Below are positions 39,537 through 48,133 of a stretch of DNA of 64,000 bases, one piece after another. A model generated the notes under the pieces. That model did not search any database. It saw nothing but the letters and a program-made list of their open reading frames with translations, and was not told where the DNA came from. The number at the start of each line of letters is the position of its first letter. Position 1 is the first letter of the stretch. A program made the translations under genes and the position numbers. The stretch is from an uncultured Collinsella sp. (GTDB lineage: Bacteria > Actinomycetota > Coriobacteriia > Coriobacteriales > Coriobacteriaceae), in NCBI GenBank assembly GCA_902496275.1, contig CABVAC010000002.1, positions 1 to 64,000 of the forward strand. The letters run 5' to 3'.

Positions 39537-40670
39537 ATGTACATTTCCACACATCAGGCTCTACTCGACTTTTGCCAGCGCGCCCGTGAGTTCGACGCGA
39601 TTGCCGTCGATACCGAGTTTTTGCGCGAGCGCACATTCCATCCGCGTCTGTGCTTGGTTCAGATTGCCACCCCTGCCGAGAGCGTCGCGGTCGATCCCCT
39701 GGTAATCGACGACCTATCGCCGCTGGCCGAGCTTATGGCCGACGAGAGCGTGACCAAGGTCTTCCACGCGTGCTCGCAGGATATGGAGGTCATGCTCCAT
39801 ACCGTGGGCGTGCTGCCACGACCGATTTTCGATACGCAGGTCGCCGCCGCCTTTTTGGGCGAGCGCCAGCAGGTTTCGTACGGCGCACTCGTGCAGACGT
39901 TTTGCGGCGTCTCGCTGCCCAAGACCGAGTCGCTGACCGACTGGTCGCGTCGCCCGCTGACCGATAAGCAGATTGAGTATGCGATCGATGACGTCAAGTA
40001 CCTGATCGTCGCCTATACCGAGATGATGAGCCGCCTGCGCGAGCTGGGCCGTGTGGACTGGGTGCTCGACGAGCTGCGCCCGCTGGCTGACGAGTCGCAC
40101 TATCGCGCCGATCGCCACGAGGCGTTCCGCAAGGTCAAACGCATCAACTCGTGCAGCCGTCATCAGTTGGGCATCGCGCGCGAGCTCGCCGCTTGGCGCG
40201 AGGATCGCGCCGAGCGCCGTAACATCCCGCGCAAGTGGGTCATGTCCGACGACACGCTGCTTGCGCTCGTTAAGCGCAATCCCGTGCGCGTTGAGGAGTT
40301 CCGTAGCATTCGCGGTACCGATCAGTTGGGGGAGCGCGACGTGGACGGTGCGCTCATGGCCATCAAGCGCGGCGCGAGCTGCCCGCACGATCGCCTGCCG
40401 CTCATGGTGCGCGGGCACCGTCAGATTTCGCCGGAGTTGGAGAGCGTGACGGACCTGATGTATGCGCTCATTCGCCTAGTTGCCGAGCGCTCGGGCGTGG
40501 CGACCTCGGTCATTGCCTCGCGCGATGACCTGGCCGACTATATTGAGCATCCCGAGCAGAGCCCCCTGCGCGAAGGCTGGCGCTTTGAGCTTGTGGGCTC
40601 GCGCCTGGACGATCTGCTCTCCGGCAATATGGGGTTGACGGTCAAAGATGGCAAAATTGAATTGCTGTAA
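39537..40670 (+). CDS. rnd: ribonuclease D
   Basis: A 377-residue 3'-5' exoribonuclease that trims tRNA precursors. The DEDD-Y residues are visible: AVDTEFLRER (D and E, ~22-31), VFHACSQDMEVML (~72-84, D) and IEYAIDDVKYLI (Y and D, ~146-157). HRDC domains follow: ELAAWREDRAERRNIPRKWV (~212-231) and a C-terminal one. The ATG at 39537 (MYISTHQALLDF) is chosen on homology, although the ribosome site is weak; a GTG at 39501 opens the frame earlier. Confidence 0.88.
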   Translation: MYISTHQALLDFCQRAREFDAIAVDTEFLRERTFHPRLCLVQIATPAESVAVDPLVIDDLSPLAELMADESVTKVFHACSQDMEVMLHTVGVLPRPIFDTQVAAAFLGERQQVSYGALVQTFCGVSLPKTESLTDWSRRPLTDKQIEYAIDDVKYLIVAYTEMMSRLRELGRVDWVLDELRPLADESHYRADRHEAFRKVKRINSCSRHQLGIARELAAWREDRAERRNIPRKWVMSDDTLLALVKRNPVRVEEFRSIRGTDQLGERDVDGALMAIKRGASCPHDRLPLMVRGHRQISPELESVTDLMYALIRLVAERSGVATSVIASRDDLADYIEHPEQSPLREGWRFELVGSRLDDLLSGNMGLTVKDGKIELL

Positions 40671-40734
40671 GGAAGCCTAGCCGCTTGAGTGGGTAGAATG
40701 CCTCCGACTTGTAACTCGATTCGGAGGAATTGGC

Positions 40735-41439
40735 ATGCCCTATTACTATGGTTACGGCTTTGGCATCGACCCGCTGTACCTGCTGGTTGTCCTTGTTTGC
40801 ACGGTGCTCGGTCTTGCCGCGCAGAGCTATATCAACTCGACGTATAAAACCTGGTCCAAGGTTCGCTCGGACGGCGACACGGGCGCCACGGTCGCTCGCC
40901 GCATGCTCGACGCCAACGGTTGTAACGCCGTGGGTATCAAGGGCGTAGCTGGTGAGCTCACCGACCACTACAACCCGCAGGATAACAATCTGTATCTCTC
41001 GGATGCCAACCGTTCGGGCGGGTCGGTCGCAAGCGTTGCCGTGGCCTGCCACGAGGCAGGCCATGCCGCGCAGCGTCAAAGCGGCTATGCCATGATGAAG
41101 GTACGCACCGCCCTCGTGCCGGTCGTCAACTTTACCCAGAACACTTGGACCATCGTGCTGCTCATGGGTCTGTTTATGAACATTGCCGGGCTCACGACCC
41201 TCGCGTTGATCTTCTTCTCGTTTAGCGTGCTGTTCCAGCTCGTTACGTTGCCTGTTGAGATTGACGCCAGCCGACGTGCTGTGGCGTACATCGAGCAGTC
41301 GGGTATGAGTTCCAAGCAGGTCAACGGCGCCAAGAAGGTGCTGACGGCAGCCGCGCTTACCTATGTGGCCGCAGCGCTCACTTCGATCATTCAGCTGCTC
41401 TACCTTATGGCTCGCTACAACAGAAACTCCAACCGATAA
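40735..41439 (+). CDS. neutral zinc metallopeptidase, membrane-bound (YugP family)
   Basis: A 234-residue membrane protein. The zincin motif AVACHEAGHAAQ (~101-112) gives two His ligands and the catalytic Glu. An N-terminal helix (LYLLVVLVCTVLGLAAQSYI) and two more near ~130-170 (TWTIVLLMGLFMNIAGLTTL, LALIFFSFSVLFQLV) plus a C-terminal one place the active site at the membrane face. VSIGIKGVAGELTDHYNP-like sequence before the motif and PVEIDASRRAVAYI after it match the YugP/zn-protease 2 family. GGAGGAA precedes the ATG. The substrate is unknown; a role in envelope proteostasis is a guess. Confidence 0.87.
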   Translation: MPYYYGYGFGIDPLYLLVVLVCTVLGLAAQSYINSTYKTWSKVRSDGDTGATVARRMLDANGCNAVGIKGVAGELTDHYNPQDNNLYLSDANRSGGSVASVAVACHEAGHAAQRQSGYAMMKVRTALVPVVNFTQNTWTIVLLMGLFMNIAGLTTLALIFFSFSVLFQLVTLPVEIDASRRAVAYIEQSGMSSKQVNGAKKVLTAAALTYVAAALTSIIQLLYLMARYNRNSNR

Positions 41440-41554
41440 CAAATGGGACAGGCAGGCGCCGCGGGGATTCGTGTCCTCGCGGCGCTGTACTATGTGTTGG
41501 ACTTAATTTCGCACGGGGCCGGAGCCTCTGTGCTCGATAACGAAAGGAGGCTGC

Positions 41555-43006
41555 GTGGCAGGCTGGAACCTAACCGGTAATGCCGTTTCCGCCGAGTTCG
41601 ACGGTTCGGACGAGCAGGAGCGCAAGGAGCTCAGCGTGAGCCAGGCGGTGGAGATCGCCGCCGGTGCGCTCGATGCCATTCCGCAGCTGAGCGTCTTGGG
41701 CGAGGTCACGGGTTTTCGTGGTCCTAACGCCCGAAGCGGCCACTGCTATTTCCAGATCAAGGACGATTCGGCCGCCGTTGACTGCATCATTTGGAAGGGT
41801 GCCTATCTCAAGCGCACGTTCGATCTGCGCGACGGTATGCAGGTGAGCTTTAAGGGCAGCTTCAATCTCTATAAGGCTACGGGCCGCATGAGCTTTGTCG
41901 CTCGCTCGTTTTCGCTGGCGGGGGAGGGCCTGCTGCGTCAACAAGTGGCGCAACTGGCCGAAAAGCTACGCCGCGAGGGCCTGATGGACGAAGCGCGCAA
42001 GCGCCGCATCCCGGTGTTCTGCTCCCGCGTGGCGGTCGTCACCTCGCTTTCGGGTGCCGTAATCGACGACGTCAAGCGCACATTGCGTCGTCGCAACCCG
42101 CTCGTCGAGCTCGTTTGCGTGGGTGCCAAAGTTCAAGGCGAGGGCGCGCCGGCAGAGCTCATCGAGGGCCTGCGCCGTGCCGCCGCCATTACGCCGGCGC
42201 CCGACTGCATCTTGCTGGTGCGCGGCGGTGGCTCCTTCGAGGACCTCATGACCTTTAATGACGAGGAGCTTGCCCGCGCGGTGGCGGCTTGTCCTGTGCC
42301 CGTGGTGACCGGCATTGGCCATGAGCCCGATACCTCGATTTGCGACATGGTGAGCGACCGCCGCGCCTCCACGCCCACGGCGGCGGCCGAATCGGTGGCG
42401 CCGGCTATGACGGAGCTGGCCGATGTGCTCGAGGCGCGCCATCAGCGTCTGGGTGCCGCGATGGCATCGATGATTGGGTCGGCCCAGGTCGACTTGGAGA
42501 TGCTCGATCAGCGCGGTCGCCGCGCCTGGGATACCTATACGGCCCGTCTGGGCGATGCGCTCGATGCCGCCGCATGCCGCCCGTGCCTCAACGACCCAAC
42601 ATTTATGGTCGAGCGTCGCGAATCGGAGCTTGCGCTGACTGCCGATCGCCTGTCGGGCGCCATAGCACGCTCGGTCGGGACATTCCGCTCCAACTTTGAG
42701 CGCCTGCCCGAGCGCCTGGTTGCAAGCACCTCGGGGCTCGATGGCAAGCGCCATGCGCTCGCGCTTGCGAGTTCCCGCCTGGAGCATCAGGGGCGCACGA
42801 TGCTCAACAAACCCGCGTCCGAGCTGGGCCGAGCTGCCGCGTCGCTCGATGCCCTGTCGCCGCTCAAAGTGCTTGCCCGCGGCTATTCCATCGCGTACAG
42901 CGATGATGGTGTGGCTACGAGCGCCAAGACCTTTAAGCCCGGCGACGCCATCCGCGTGCGCATGGCAGACGGCAACGTGGCGGCAACGGTCGATACGGTC
43001 GAGTAG
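41555..43006 (+). CDS. xseA: exodeoxyribonuclease VII large subunit
   Basis: A 483-residue subunit of the nuclease that degrades single-stranded DNA to oligonucleotides. The N-terminal OB-fold contains VLGEVTGFRGPNARSGHCYF (~49-68); the catalytic domain has VTSLSGAVIDDVKRTLRRR (~165-183), DCILLVRGGGSFEDLMTFND (~212-231) and TGIGHEPDTSICDMVSDRRA (~250-269) followed by STPTAAAE. The C-terminal third is coiled coil and ends with the usual LARGYSIAYSDDG. The GTG start follows GAAAGGAGG. xseB lies 42 nt downstream, so the two form the holoenzyme operon. Confidence 0.94.
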   Translation: MAGWNLTGNAVSAEFDGSDEQERKELSVSQAVEIAAGALDAIPQLSVLGEVTGFRGPNARSGHCYFQIKDDSAAVDCIIWKGAYLKRTFDLRDGMQVSFKGSFNLYKATGRMSFVARSFSLAGEGLLRQQVAQLAEKLRREGLMDEARKRRIPVFCSRVAVVTSLSGAVIDDVKRTLRRRNPLVELVCVGAKVQGEGAPAELIEGLRRAAAITPAPDCILLVRGGGSFEDLMTFNDEELARAVAACPVPVVTGIGHEPDTSICDMVSDRRASTPTAAAESVAPAMTELADVLEARHQRLGAAMASMIGSAQVDLEMLDQRGRRAWDTYTARLGDALDAAACRPCLNDPTFMVERRESELALTADRLSGAIARSVGTFRSNFERLPERLVASTSGLDGKRHALALASSRLEHQGRTMLNKPASELGRAAASLDALSPLKVLARGYSIAYSDDGVATSAKTFKPGDAIRVRMADGNVAATVDTVE

Positions 43007-43048
43007 GCCGCGCTTCATAGTGATAAACCTTTAGGAAAGGAAACAGAT

Positions 43049-43315
43049 ATGGCAGAGAAGACCCCGGTCGAGCAGCTTACGTACAAGCAGGCCTCGCAGG
43101 AGCTGGAGCTCATCATCCGCAGCCTGGAGTCGGGCGATATGGAGCTCGAGGAGTCGCTCGAGAGCTATACCCGCGGCGTCGAGCTCCTCAAGAGCCTGCG
43201 CACCCGCCTGTCCGATGCCGAGCAGAAGGTCTCGGTGCTCCTTAAGGACGTCGACGGCAACGACGTGCTCGCCGACGGCGAAGCCGCCAACACGGACGAC
43301 AACCTCTCGTTCTAA
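43049..43315 (+). CDS. xseB: exodeoxyribonuclease VII small subunit
   Basis: An 88-residue subunit binding the coiled coil of XseA. YKQASQELELIIRSLESGDM and ELEESLESYTRGVELLKSLR are the family core of two helices; the C-terminus is a short acidic tail. GGAAAGGAAA precedes the ATG. It follows xseA on the same strand and precedes a HIT-family gene. Length and order are typical. Confidence 0.93.
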   Translation: MAEKTPVEQLTYKQASQELELIIRSLESGDMELEESLESYTRGVELLKSLRTRLSDAEQKVSVLLKDVDGNDVLADGEAANTDDNLSF

Positions 43316-43364
43316 CCATCCCGACCGAATATAATTACCTTGGTCTGTGAGAAAGGAACCAGCC

Positions 43365-43700
43365 ATGTGTGACTGCATCTTCTGCAAAATTGCCAACCAC
43401 GAGATCCCCTCGACCGTTGTCTATGAGGACGACCAGGTCATCGCCTTCGACGACCTCAATCCCCAAGCGCCGGTCCACACGCTCGTGATCCCCAAGAAGC
43501 ACTACAGCGACATCGCCGACAACGTACCTGCCGAGACCATGGGCGCCATGGCTCACGCCATCCAAGAGGTCGCTAAGGCCAAGGGCTTGGAGGACGGTTT
43601 CCGCGTCATCTCCAACAAGGGCGTCAACGCCGGCCAGACCGTCATGCACTTCCACATGCACGTCCTCGGCGGCAAAAACCTGGGCGAGAACCTCATCTGA
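43365..43700 (+). CDS. HIT-family nucleotide hydrolase (Hint-like)
   Basis: A 111-residue histidine-triad protein. CIFCKIANHEIPSTVVYEDD opens the fold, FDDLNPQAPVHTLVIPKKHY follows and the triad MHFHMHVLGGKNLGE (~93-107) supplies the nucleophilic His. Two Cys near the N-terminus may bind zinc. Hint-type enzymes hydrolyse purine nucleoside phosphoramidates, including aminoacyl-AMP. The ATG at 43365 follows AAAGGAA. It is 49 nt after xseB and may be cotranscribed. Confidence 0.9.
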   Translation: MCDCIFCKIANHEIPSTVVYEDDQVIAFDDLNPQAPVHTLVIPKKHYSDIADNVPAETMGAMAHAIQEVAKAKGLEDGFRVISNKGVNAGQTVMHFHMHVLGGKNLGENLI

Positions 43701-43760
43701 GGGCGCCTCTTCCGTGCAATGAAACGGAAGCTCAGGCACCGATAACTTATATATCAACGC

Positions 43761-43796
43761 AATAAACCCGAGCGCGAGGGCGTTTGGGTTTATTAT
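43761..43796 (+). terminator. terminator between HIT gene and ackA
   Basis: AATAAACCC (43761-43769) pairs with GGGTTTATT (43786-43794) around a GC-rich loop. The tail is weakly T-rich, so partial read-through is likely. Confidence 0.5.
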
Positions 43797-43847
43797 TGAA
43801 GCGTATGTAACCTGGCGGCGCCACACCGCCTGTTAGTAGGGAGACAC

Positions 43848-45026
43848 ATGAACGTTCTGGTCGTCAACGCGGGATCTTCGACCCTTAAGTATCAGGTCAT
43901 CGACACCAAGTCCCATAAGGTGTCCGCAAAGGGCTCCTGCGAGCGCGTCTGCTTTACCGGTGGTACCTTCACCCATGCTGCCAATGGCTCCAAGAAGGTG
44001 ACCGAGAACATCGAGTTCCCCGACCACAAGGTCGCCATCGAGGTCGTCCTGAAGGACCTTGAGGCCAACGGCGTCAAGATCGAGGGCATCGGCCACCGTA
44101 TCGTTCAGGGCGGTTGGTACTTTGGTGATTCCTCCCTCGTCGACGAGGACGTCCTCGCCAAGATTCGCGAGGTCGCCCCGCTGGCGCCGCTGCACAACAA
44201 CCCCGAGGCCAACGTTATCGAGTACTGCCTGGAGCAGTATCCCGATCTGCCCAACGTCACGGTCTACGACACCGCTTTCCACTTCAACATGCCCGAGGTC
44301 GCCAAGACCTACGCCCTTCCCAAGGATGTTTGCGACAAGCTGCACATCCGTAAGTACGGCGCCCACGGCACCAGCTATCGCTACATCTCCAAGAAGGTCG
44401 CCGAGATGACCAACGGCGAGGCCCGCAAGGTCGTCGTGTGCCATATCGGCTCCGGCGCTTCCCTGTGCGCCATCGAGGACGGCAAGTGCATGGACACCAC
44501 CATGGGCTTGACGCCGCTCGACGGCGTCATGATGGGCACCCGCTGCGGCTCCATCGACCCGGCTACCGTGTGCTACCTGCAGCGCGAGGGTGGCTACACC
44601 TTCGACGAGGTCGACGAGATGATGAACAAGAAGTCTGGCCTTTTGGCTGTGACCGGTGGCAAGACCAACGACTGCCGCAACGTTGAGGAGCTCGCCGCTG
44701 CTGGTGACCCCGAGGCTCAGCTCGCCTTCGATATGTTCGTCTACAAGATTGCCGCTAAGGCCGCCGAGATGGCCACCTCCATGTGCGGCATGGACACCCT
44801 GGTCTTTACCGCCGGCATCGGCGAGCACGCTCCGGCCGTTCGCGCTGGCGTGGCCGATCGTCTGGCCTTTATGGGCGTCAAGATGGATCACGCCCGTAAT
44901 GCCCTGCGTGGCGACGGCGCTTGGTGCCTGTCCGCCAAGGATTCCAAGGTCAAGATTTTCGTCATCCCTACGGACGAGGAGTTCATGATCGCTTCCGACG
45001 TCGAGCGCATCGTCAACGGCAAGTAA
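43848..45026 (+). CDS. ackA: acetate kinase, copy 1
   Basis: A 392-residue ASKHA-fold kinase interconverting acetyl phosphate and acetate with ATP yield. NAGSSTLKYQVI (~6-17), GIGHRIVQGG (~82-91), the catalytic Asp in VYDTAFHFNMP (~140-150), HIGSGASLCAIEDGKCMDTT (~200-219), TPLDGVMMGTRCG and VFTAGIGEHAP are present. A conventional start with GGGAGACAC. A second acetate kinase follows after a terminator; Pta lies convergent at 46922. Together they form the acetyl-CoA to acetate branch of fermentation. Confidence 0.95.
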   Translation: MNVLVVNAGSSTLKYQVIDTKSHKVSAKGSCERVCFTGGTFTHAANGSKKVTENIEFPDHKVAIEVVLKDLEANGVKIEGIGHRIVQGGWYFGDSSLVDEDVLAKIREVAPLAPLHNNPEANVIEYCLEQYPDLPNVTVYDTAFHFNMPEVAKTYALPKDVCDKLHIRKYGAHGTSYRYISKKVAEMTNGEARKVVVCHIGSGASLCAIEDGKCMDTTMGLTPLDGVMMGTRCGSIDPATVCYLQREGGYTFDEVDEMMNKKSGLLAVTGGKTNDCRNVEELAAAGDPEAQLAFDMFVYKIAAKAAEMATSMCGMDTLVFTAGIGEHAPAVRAGVADRLAFMGVKMDHARNALRGDGAWCLSAKDSKVKIFVIPTDEEFMIASDVERIVNGK

Positions 45027-45030
45027 TTGC

Positions 45031-45076
45031 AAGAGGGGAGGGGCTGGACGACCGAGCGCCGTTCGGCCCCTCTTTT
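45031..45076 (+). terminator. terminator after ackA copy 1
   Basis: AAGAGGGG (45031-45038) pairs with CCCCTCTT (45067-45074) around an internally paired GC-rich arm, ending in TTTT. Confidence 0.65.
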
Positions 45077-45189
45077 GCGCTCGTTGGGCGATATGCTGAT
45101 ATCTATTTATCAAGATATGATAACTTCTTATTAAAATGCGGCCGCCTTAAGGGGCCTGCGTCGACCGTATTGCACTGCGAAGGAGTCTC

Positions 45190-46368
45190 ATGAACGTACT
45201 TGTTGTCAACGCCGGCAGCTCAAGCCTTAAATATCAGCTTTTGGATACCGATACCCGCAAGGTTTTCGCCAAGGGCAACTGCGAGCGTATCGGATCGGAC
45301 ATGGGCATCTTTGGCCACTCCGAGAACGGTGGCGCTAAGCAGACCGAGGAGGTCCCTTTCCCCGATCATCGCTCTGCTATCGCTCGCGTGCTCGAGGAGC
45401 TCGAGAAGACCGACTTTACGATTGATGGCATTGGGCATCGTATCGTTCAGGGCGGCTGGCACTTCGATGATTCCGCGGTTGTCGACGACGAGGTTATGGC
45501 CAAGATTCTTGAGGTGGCACCGCTTGCTCCGCTGCACAACTACGGCGAGGCCGCAGCGATTGAGTATTGCCGTGAGAAGTATCCGGAGCTGCCCAACGTG
45601 GCGGTCTTCGACACCTCGTTCCACATGACCATGCCCGAGGTTGCCTACACCTACGCGCTGCCCAAGGACGTGTGCGACAAGTACCACGTGCGCAAGTACG
45701 GCGCACACGGTACGAGCCACCGCTACGAGTGGATGATGGCCAAGGAGATCCTGGGCTCGCGCTGCCACCGCCTGCTTTCGTGCCATCTGGGCAATGGTGC
45801 CTCGCTTGCCGCCATTGAGGACGGCGTGTGCCGCGACACCACGATGGGCCTCACGCCGCTTGACGGCCTGATGATGGGTACCCGTTGCGGTTCCATCGAC
45901 CCGGCCACCGTGTGTTATCTTCAGCGCGAGGGCGGCTACAGTTACCAGGAAGTCGACGACATGATGAACAAGCAGTCTGGTCTGCTTGCCATTTCGGGTA
46001 TCTCCAACGACGCCCGCGACATCCGCACGCGCGCCTCCGAGGGCGACGAGCGCTGCCTGCTCGCCTTCGATATGTTCGCCTACAAGGCCATGCAGCAGGC
46101 CGGCTCCATGATTGCTTCCATGGCGGGCGTGGACACCATCACCTTTACCGCCGGCATCGGCGAGAACGACTGGTCGATCCGTAAGGCCTTCTGCGACTGC
46201 TTTGAGTGGCTGGGCGTGCGCATCGACAACAACAAGAACCGCGAGGCCGTGGGCAACGGCCCGCAGGTCATCAGCGCCGCCGGTTCCGCCGTCACGGTCA
46301 TGGTCATCCCCACCGACGAGGAATACATGATTGCCCACGACGTCGAGCGTCTGACCAAGAACAACTAA
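45190..46368 (+). CDS. ackA: acetate kinase, copy 2
   Basis: A second 392-residue acetate kinase with the same motifs (NAGSSSLKYQLLD; GIGHRIVQGG; VFDTSFHMTMPEVAYTYALP; HLGNGASLAAIEDGVCRDTT; FTAGIGENDWS). It is clearly diverged from copy 1 over its whole length (for example SNDARDIRTRASEGDERCLL against TNDCRNVEELAAAGDPEAQL), so this is an old tandem duplication and both copies are probably used. It has its own SD (GAAGGAG) and terminator, and the upstream gap (45080-45189) is AT-rich and promoter-like. Separate regulation or kinetic roles are plausible. Confidence 0.95.
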   Translation: MNVLVVNAGSSSLKYQLLDTDTRKVFAKGNCERIGSDMGIFGHSENGGAKQTEEVPFPDHRSAIARVLEELEKTDFTIDGIGHRIVQGGWHFDDSAVVDDEVMAKILEVAPLAPLHNYGEAAAIEYCREKYPELPNVAVFDTSFHMTMPEVAYTYALPKDVCDKYHVRKYGAHGTSHRYEWMMAKEILGSRCHRLLSCHLGNGASLAAIEDGVCRDTTMGLTPLDGLMMGTRCGSIDPATVCYLQREGGYSYQEVDDMMNKQSGLLAISGISNDARDIRTRASEGDERCLLAFDMFAYKAMQQAGSMIASMAGVDTITFTAGIGENDWSIRKAFCDCFEWLGVRIDNNKNREAVGNGPQVISAAGSAVTVMVIPTDEEYMIAHDVERLTKNN

Positions 46369-46390
46369 CGCGCGCATTTGCAAGTAAACG

Positions 46391-46425
46391 AAAGGCCTCC
46401 AGAGCAACAGCTCCGGAGGCCTTTT
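46391..46425. terminator. terminator after ackA copy 2
   Basis: AAAGGCCTCC pairs with GGAGGCCTTT around an AGAGCAACAGCTCC loop with further partial pairing, then TTTT. Confidence 0.85.
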
Positions 46426-46426
46426 T

Positions 46427-46775
46427 GCTAGCAGGCGGGCGGCGGAAACTTTGTCCCATTTCGAGCACAAATTCTGGGACACGCTTTCCGGTTGAGGCAT
46501 GTTGCGGAAAGTGCGACCCACAATAAAGCATAATTCCGTCCCACGGTTTCCCAAACAGGCCCCAAGCGGAAGCCACATCCCACAATCCGCCTTCAAACCG
46601 GGACACACTTTCCGGCGGGCCAGACATCAGACCGCAGCCAACATTTCGGTCCCAAAGTGACCATATCTGCATCGTTTGACCCTCCAGCAACGGCACCCAT
46701 TCATTCAGATTTTCAGCCCTAGCTCGTAGCCAAGCCGCCGTCCACCCCAGATACCCTGATTGCTACGTAGCGGTA
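46427..46775. repeat. gene-free region with degenerate GGGACACRCTTTCCGG repeats
   Basis: No credible gene. GGGACACGCTTTCCGG (46476-46491) and GGGACACACTTTCCGG (46600-46615) are direct copies 124 nt apart; GGAAACTTTGTCCCA (46444-46458) and GCGGAAAGTGCGACCC (around 46504-46519) are inverted, degenerate copies. The copies can pair as imperfect hairpins, in the manner of REP-like clusters. Frames on the minus strand here are open only by chance. Confidence 0.45.
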
Positions 46776-46906
46776 GAAGGCCGTACGGGCTAACCCCTGA
46801 AAACAATCCGCAGACCAGAAACGCCCCCGTTCGTAGCTCCGAAGGAGCAGAACGGGGGCGTTTCATTGGTCGAGGACGTTTTCAGGGGTTAGCCCGTACG
46901 GCCTTC
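46776..46906 (-). repeat. nested long hairpin 3' of pta (29-bp perfect outer stem)
   Basis: GAAGGCCGTACGGGCTAACC and the next 9 nt (46776-46804) are the exact reverse complement of 46878-46906. Inside is a second hairpin, AAACGCCCCCGTTC / GAACGGGGGCGTTT (terminator-like), and GACCA / TGGTC. It begins 16 nt after the pta stop. The plan (long perfect outer stem around a structured core) resembles families A and B, but the sequence is different. Confidence 0.75.
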
Positions 46907-46921
46907 GAGCGAGTGCGTGCG

Positions 46922-47902
46922 CTACTCAGCCATCTGAGCCTGGACGGCGGTGATGGCCACGACACCCACGATGTCGTCAGCAGAGCAGCCGCGCGACAGA
47001 TCGTTGACCGGCTTGGCGATGCCCTGCAGGATGGGGCCGTAAGCGTCGGCGCCGGCGAAGCGCTGGACCAGCTTGTAGCCGATGTTGCCGGCCTCGAGGT
47101 CGGGGAACACGAGCACGTTGGCCTTACCGGCGACGGAGGAGCCGGGAGCCTTGAGCTGGGCGACGGTGGGGACGATGGCGGCGTCGAGCTGCAGGTCGCC
47201 GTCGATGGCGAGCTCGGGAGCCTTCTCCTTGCAGAACTTCACGGCCTCCTGGACCTTCTTGGCGACCTCGCCACCGGCGGAGCCCATGGTGGAGTAGGAG
47301 AGCATGGCCACGTGCGGCTCAACATTGCCCATGAAGGTGGACCAGGAGTGAGCGGAGGCGATGGCGATCTCGGAGAGCTCGTCGGAGGACGGGTTGATGT
47401 TGAGGCCGCAGTCGGCGAAGATTAGCGTGCCGTCGGTGCCGAACTGCGGGGTGTCGGTGCACATCACGAAGAAGGCCGAGACCAGCTTGGTGCCCGGGGC
47501 GGTCTTGAGGATCTGAAGCGCAGGGCGCAGGGTGTCGGCGGTGGAGTGGCAGGCGCCGGAGACCAGGCCGTCGGCGTCGCCCATCTTGACCATCATGGTG
47601 CCAAAGTAGGTGGCATCCATCACCTGGGCGCGAGCCTGCTCGATGGTAACGCCTTTCTTGGCGCGGAGCTCGGCAAACTTTTGCGCATACTCCTCGTGCT
47701 TCTCGGCATTGCGCGGGTCGATGACGGTGGCGCCGGGAACGTTGATCTCGTCGGGGTTGCCCAGGATGACGATCTTTGCCAGGCCCTCCTCGATGATCTT
47801 GGTGGCCGCGACGATAGTGCGCGGATCCTCGCCCTCGGGCAGGACGATCGTCTTAAGGTCAGCCTTGGCGGCAGACTTCATACGGTTTAGGAAATCGCTC
47901 AT
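46922..47902 (-). CDS. pta: phosphate acetyltransferase
   Basis: A 326-residue short-form Pta (PTA_PTB domain only) that moves the acetyl group of acetyl-CoA to phosphate. KTIVLPEGEDPRTIVAATKI (~18-37) opens the domain; DADGLVSGACHSTADTLRPA (~108-127) and STMGSAGGEVAKKVQEAVKF (~210-229) are family signatures, and GNIGYKLVQRFAGADAYGPI near the end builds the active site. It lacks the N-terminal regulatory domain of E. coli Pta. It is convergent with the acetate kinases, with which it forms one pathway. A 131-nt nested hairpin lies just downstream. Confidence 0.95.
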   Translation of the reverse strand: MSDFLNRMKSAAKADLKTIVLPEGEDPRTIVAATKIIEEGLAKIVILGNPDEINVPGATVIDPRNAEKHEEYAQKFAELRAKKGVTIEQARAQVMDATYFGTMMVKMGDADGLVSGACHSTADTLRPALQILKTAPGTKLVSAFFVMCTDTPQFGTDGTLIFADCGLNINPSSDELSEIAIASAHSWSTFMGNVEPHVAMLSYSTMGSAGGEVAKKVQEAVKFCKEKAPELAIDGDLQLDAAIVPTVAQLKAPGSSVAGKANVLVFPDLEAGNIGYKLVQRFAGADAYGPILQGIAKPVNDLSRGCSADDIVGVVAITAVQAQMAE

Positions 47903-48133
47903 GTTACTCCTTACAAGCGTTTCGCTAAGCTCCAGGCGCCCGGCTGTTCACGAATAAACCCGCTGCTAGCGGGTCTACCTTTCAATTATGTTCGCCGCGG
48001 TGCTTGAGCTTTCCTTGTGTGGCAAGCTCATTATAGGACGCATTAGCGCTATAATCGCTCTGATAAATATGTCTCGAAGAATGTTCGAGAAAAGCCCAGC
48101 TAACGAGCCCGTGGCTTTTGACAAGGAGTATCG

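Noticed and set aside
45190..46368. Second acetate kinase as the missing carbamate kinase of the arginine pathway
   Set aside because: All acetate kinase motifs are present, and carbamate kinase belongs to a different fold family. The true arcC is probably beyond the right edge.
46304..46696. 130-residue minus-strand frame in the gap between ackA and pta
   Set aside because: It covers the repeats, overlaps the ackA terminator, and has no ribosome site or domain-like sequence.
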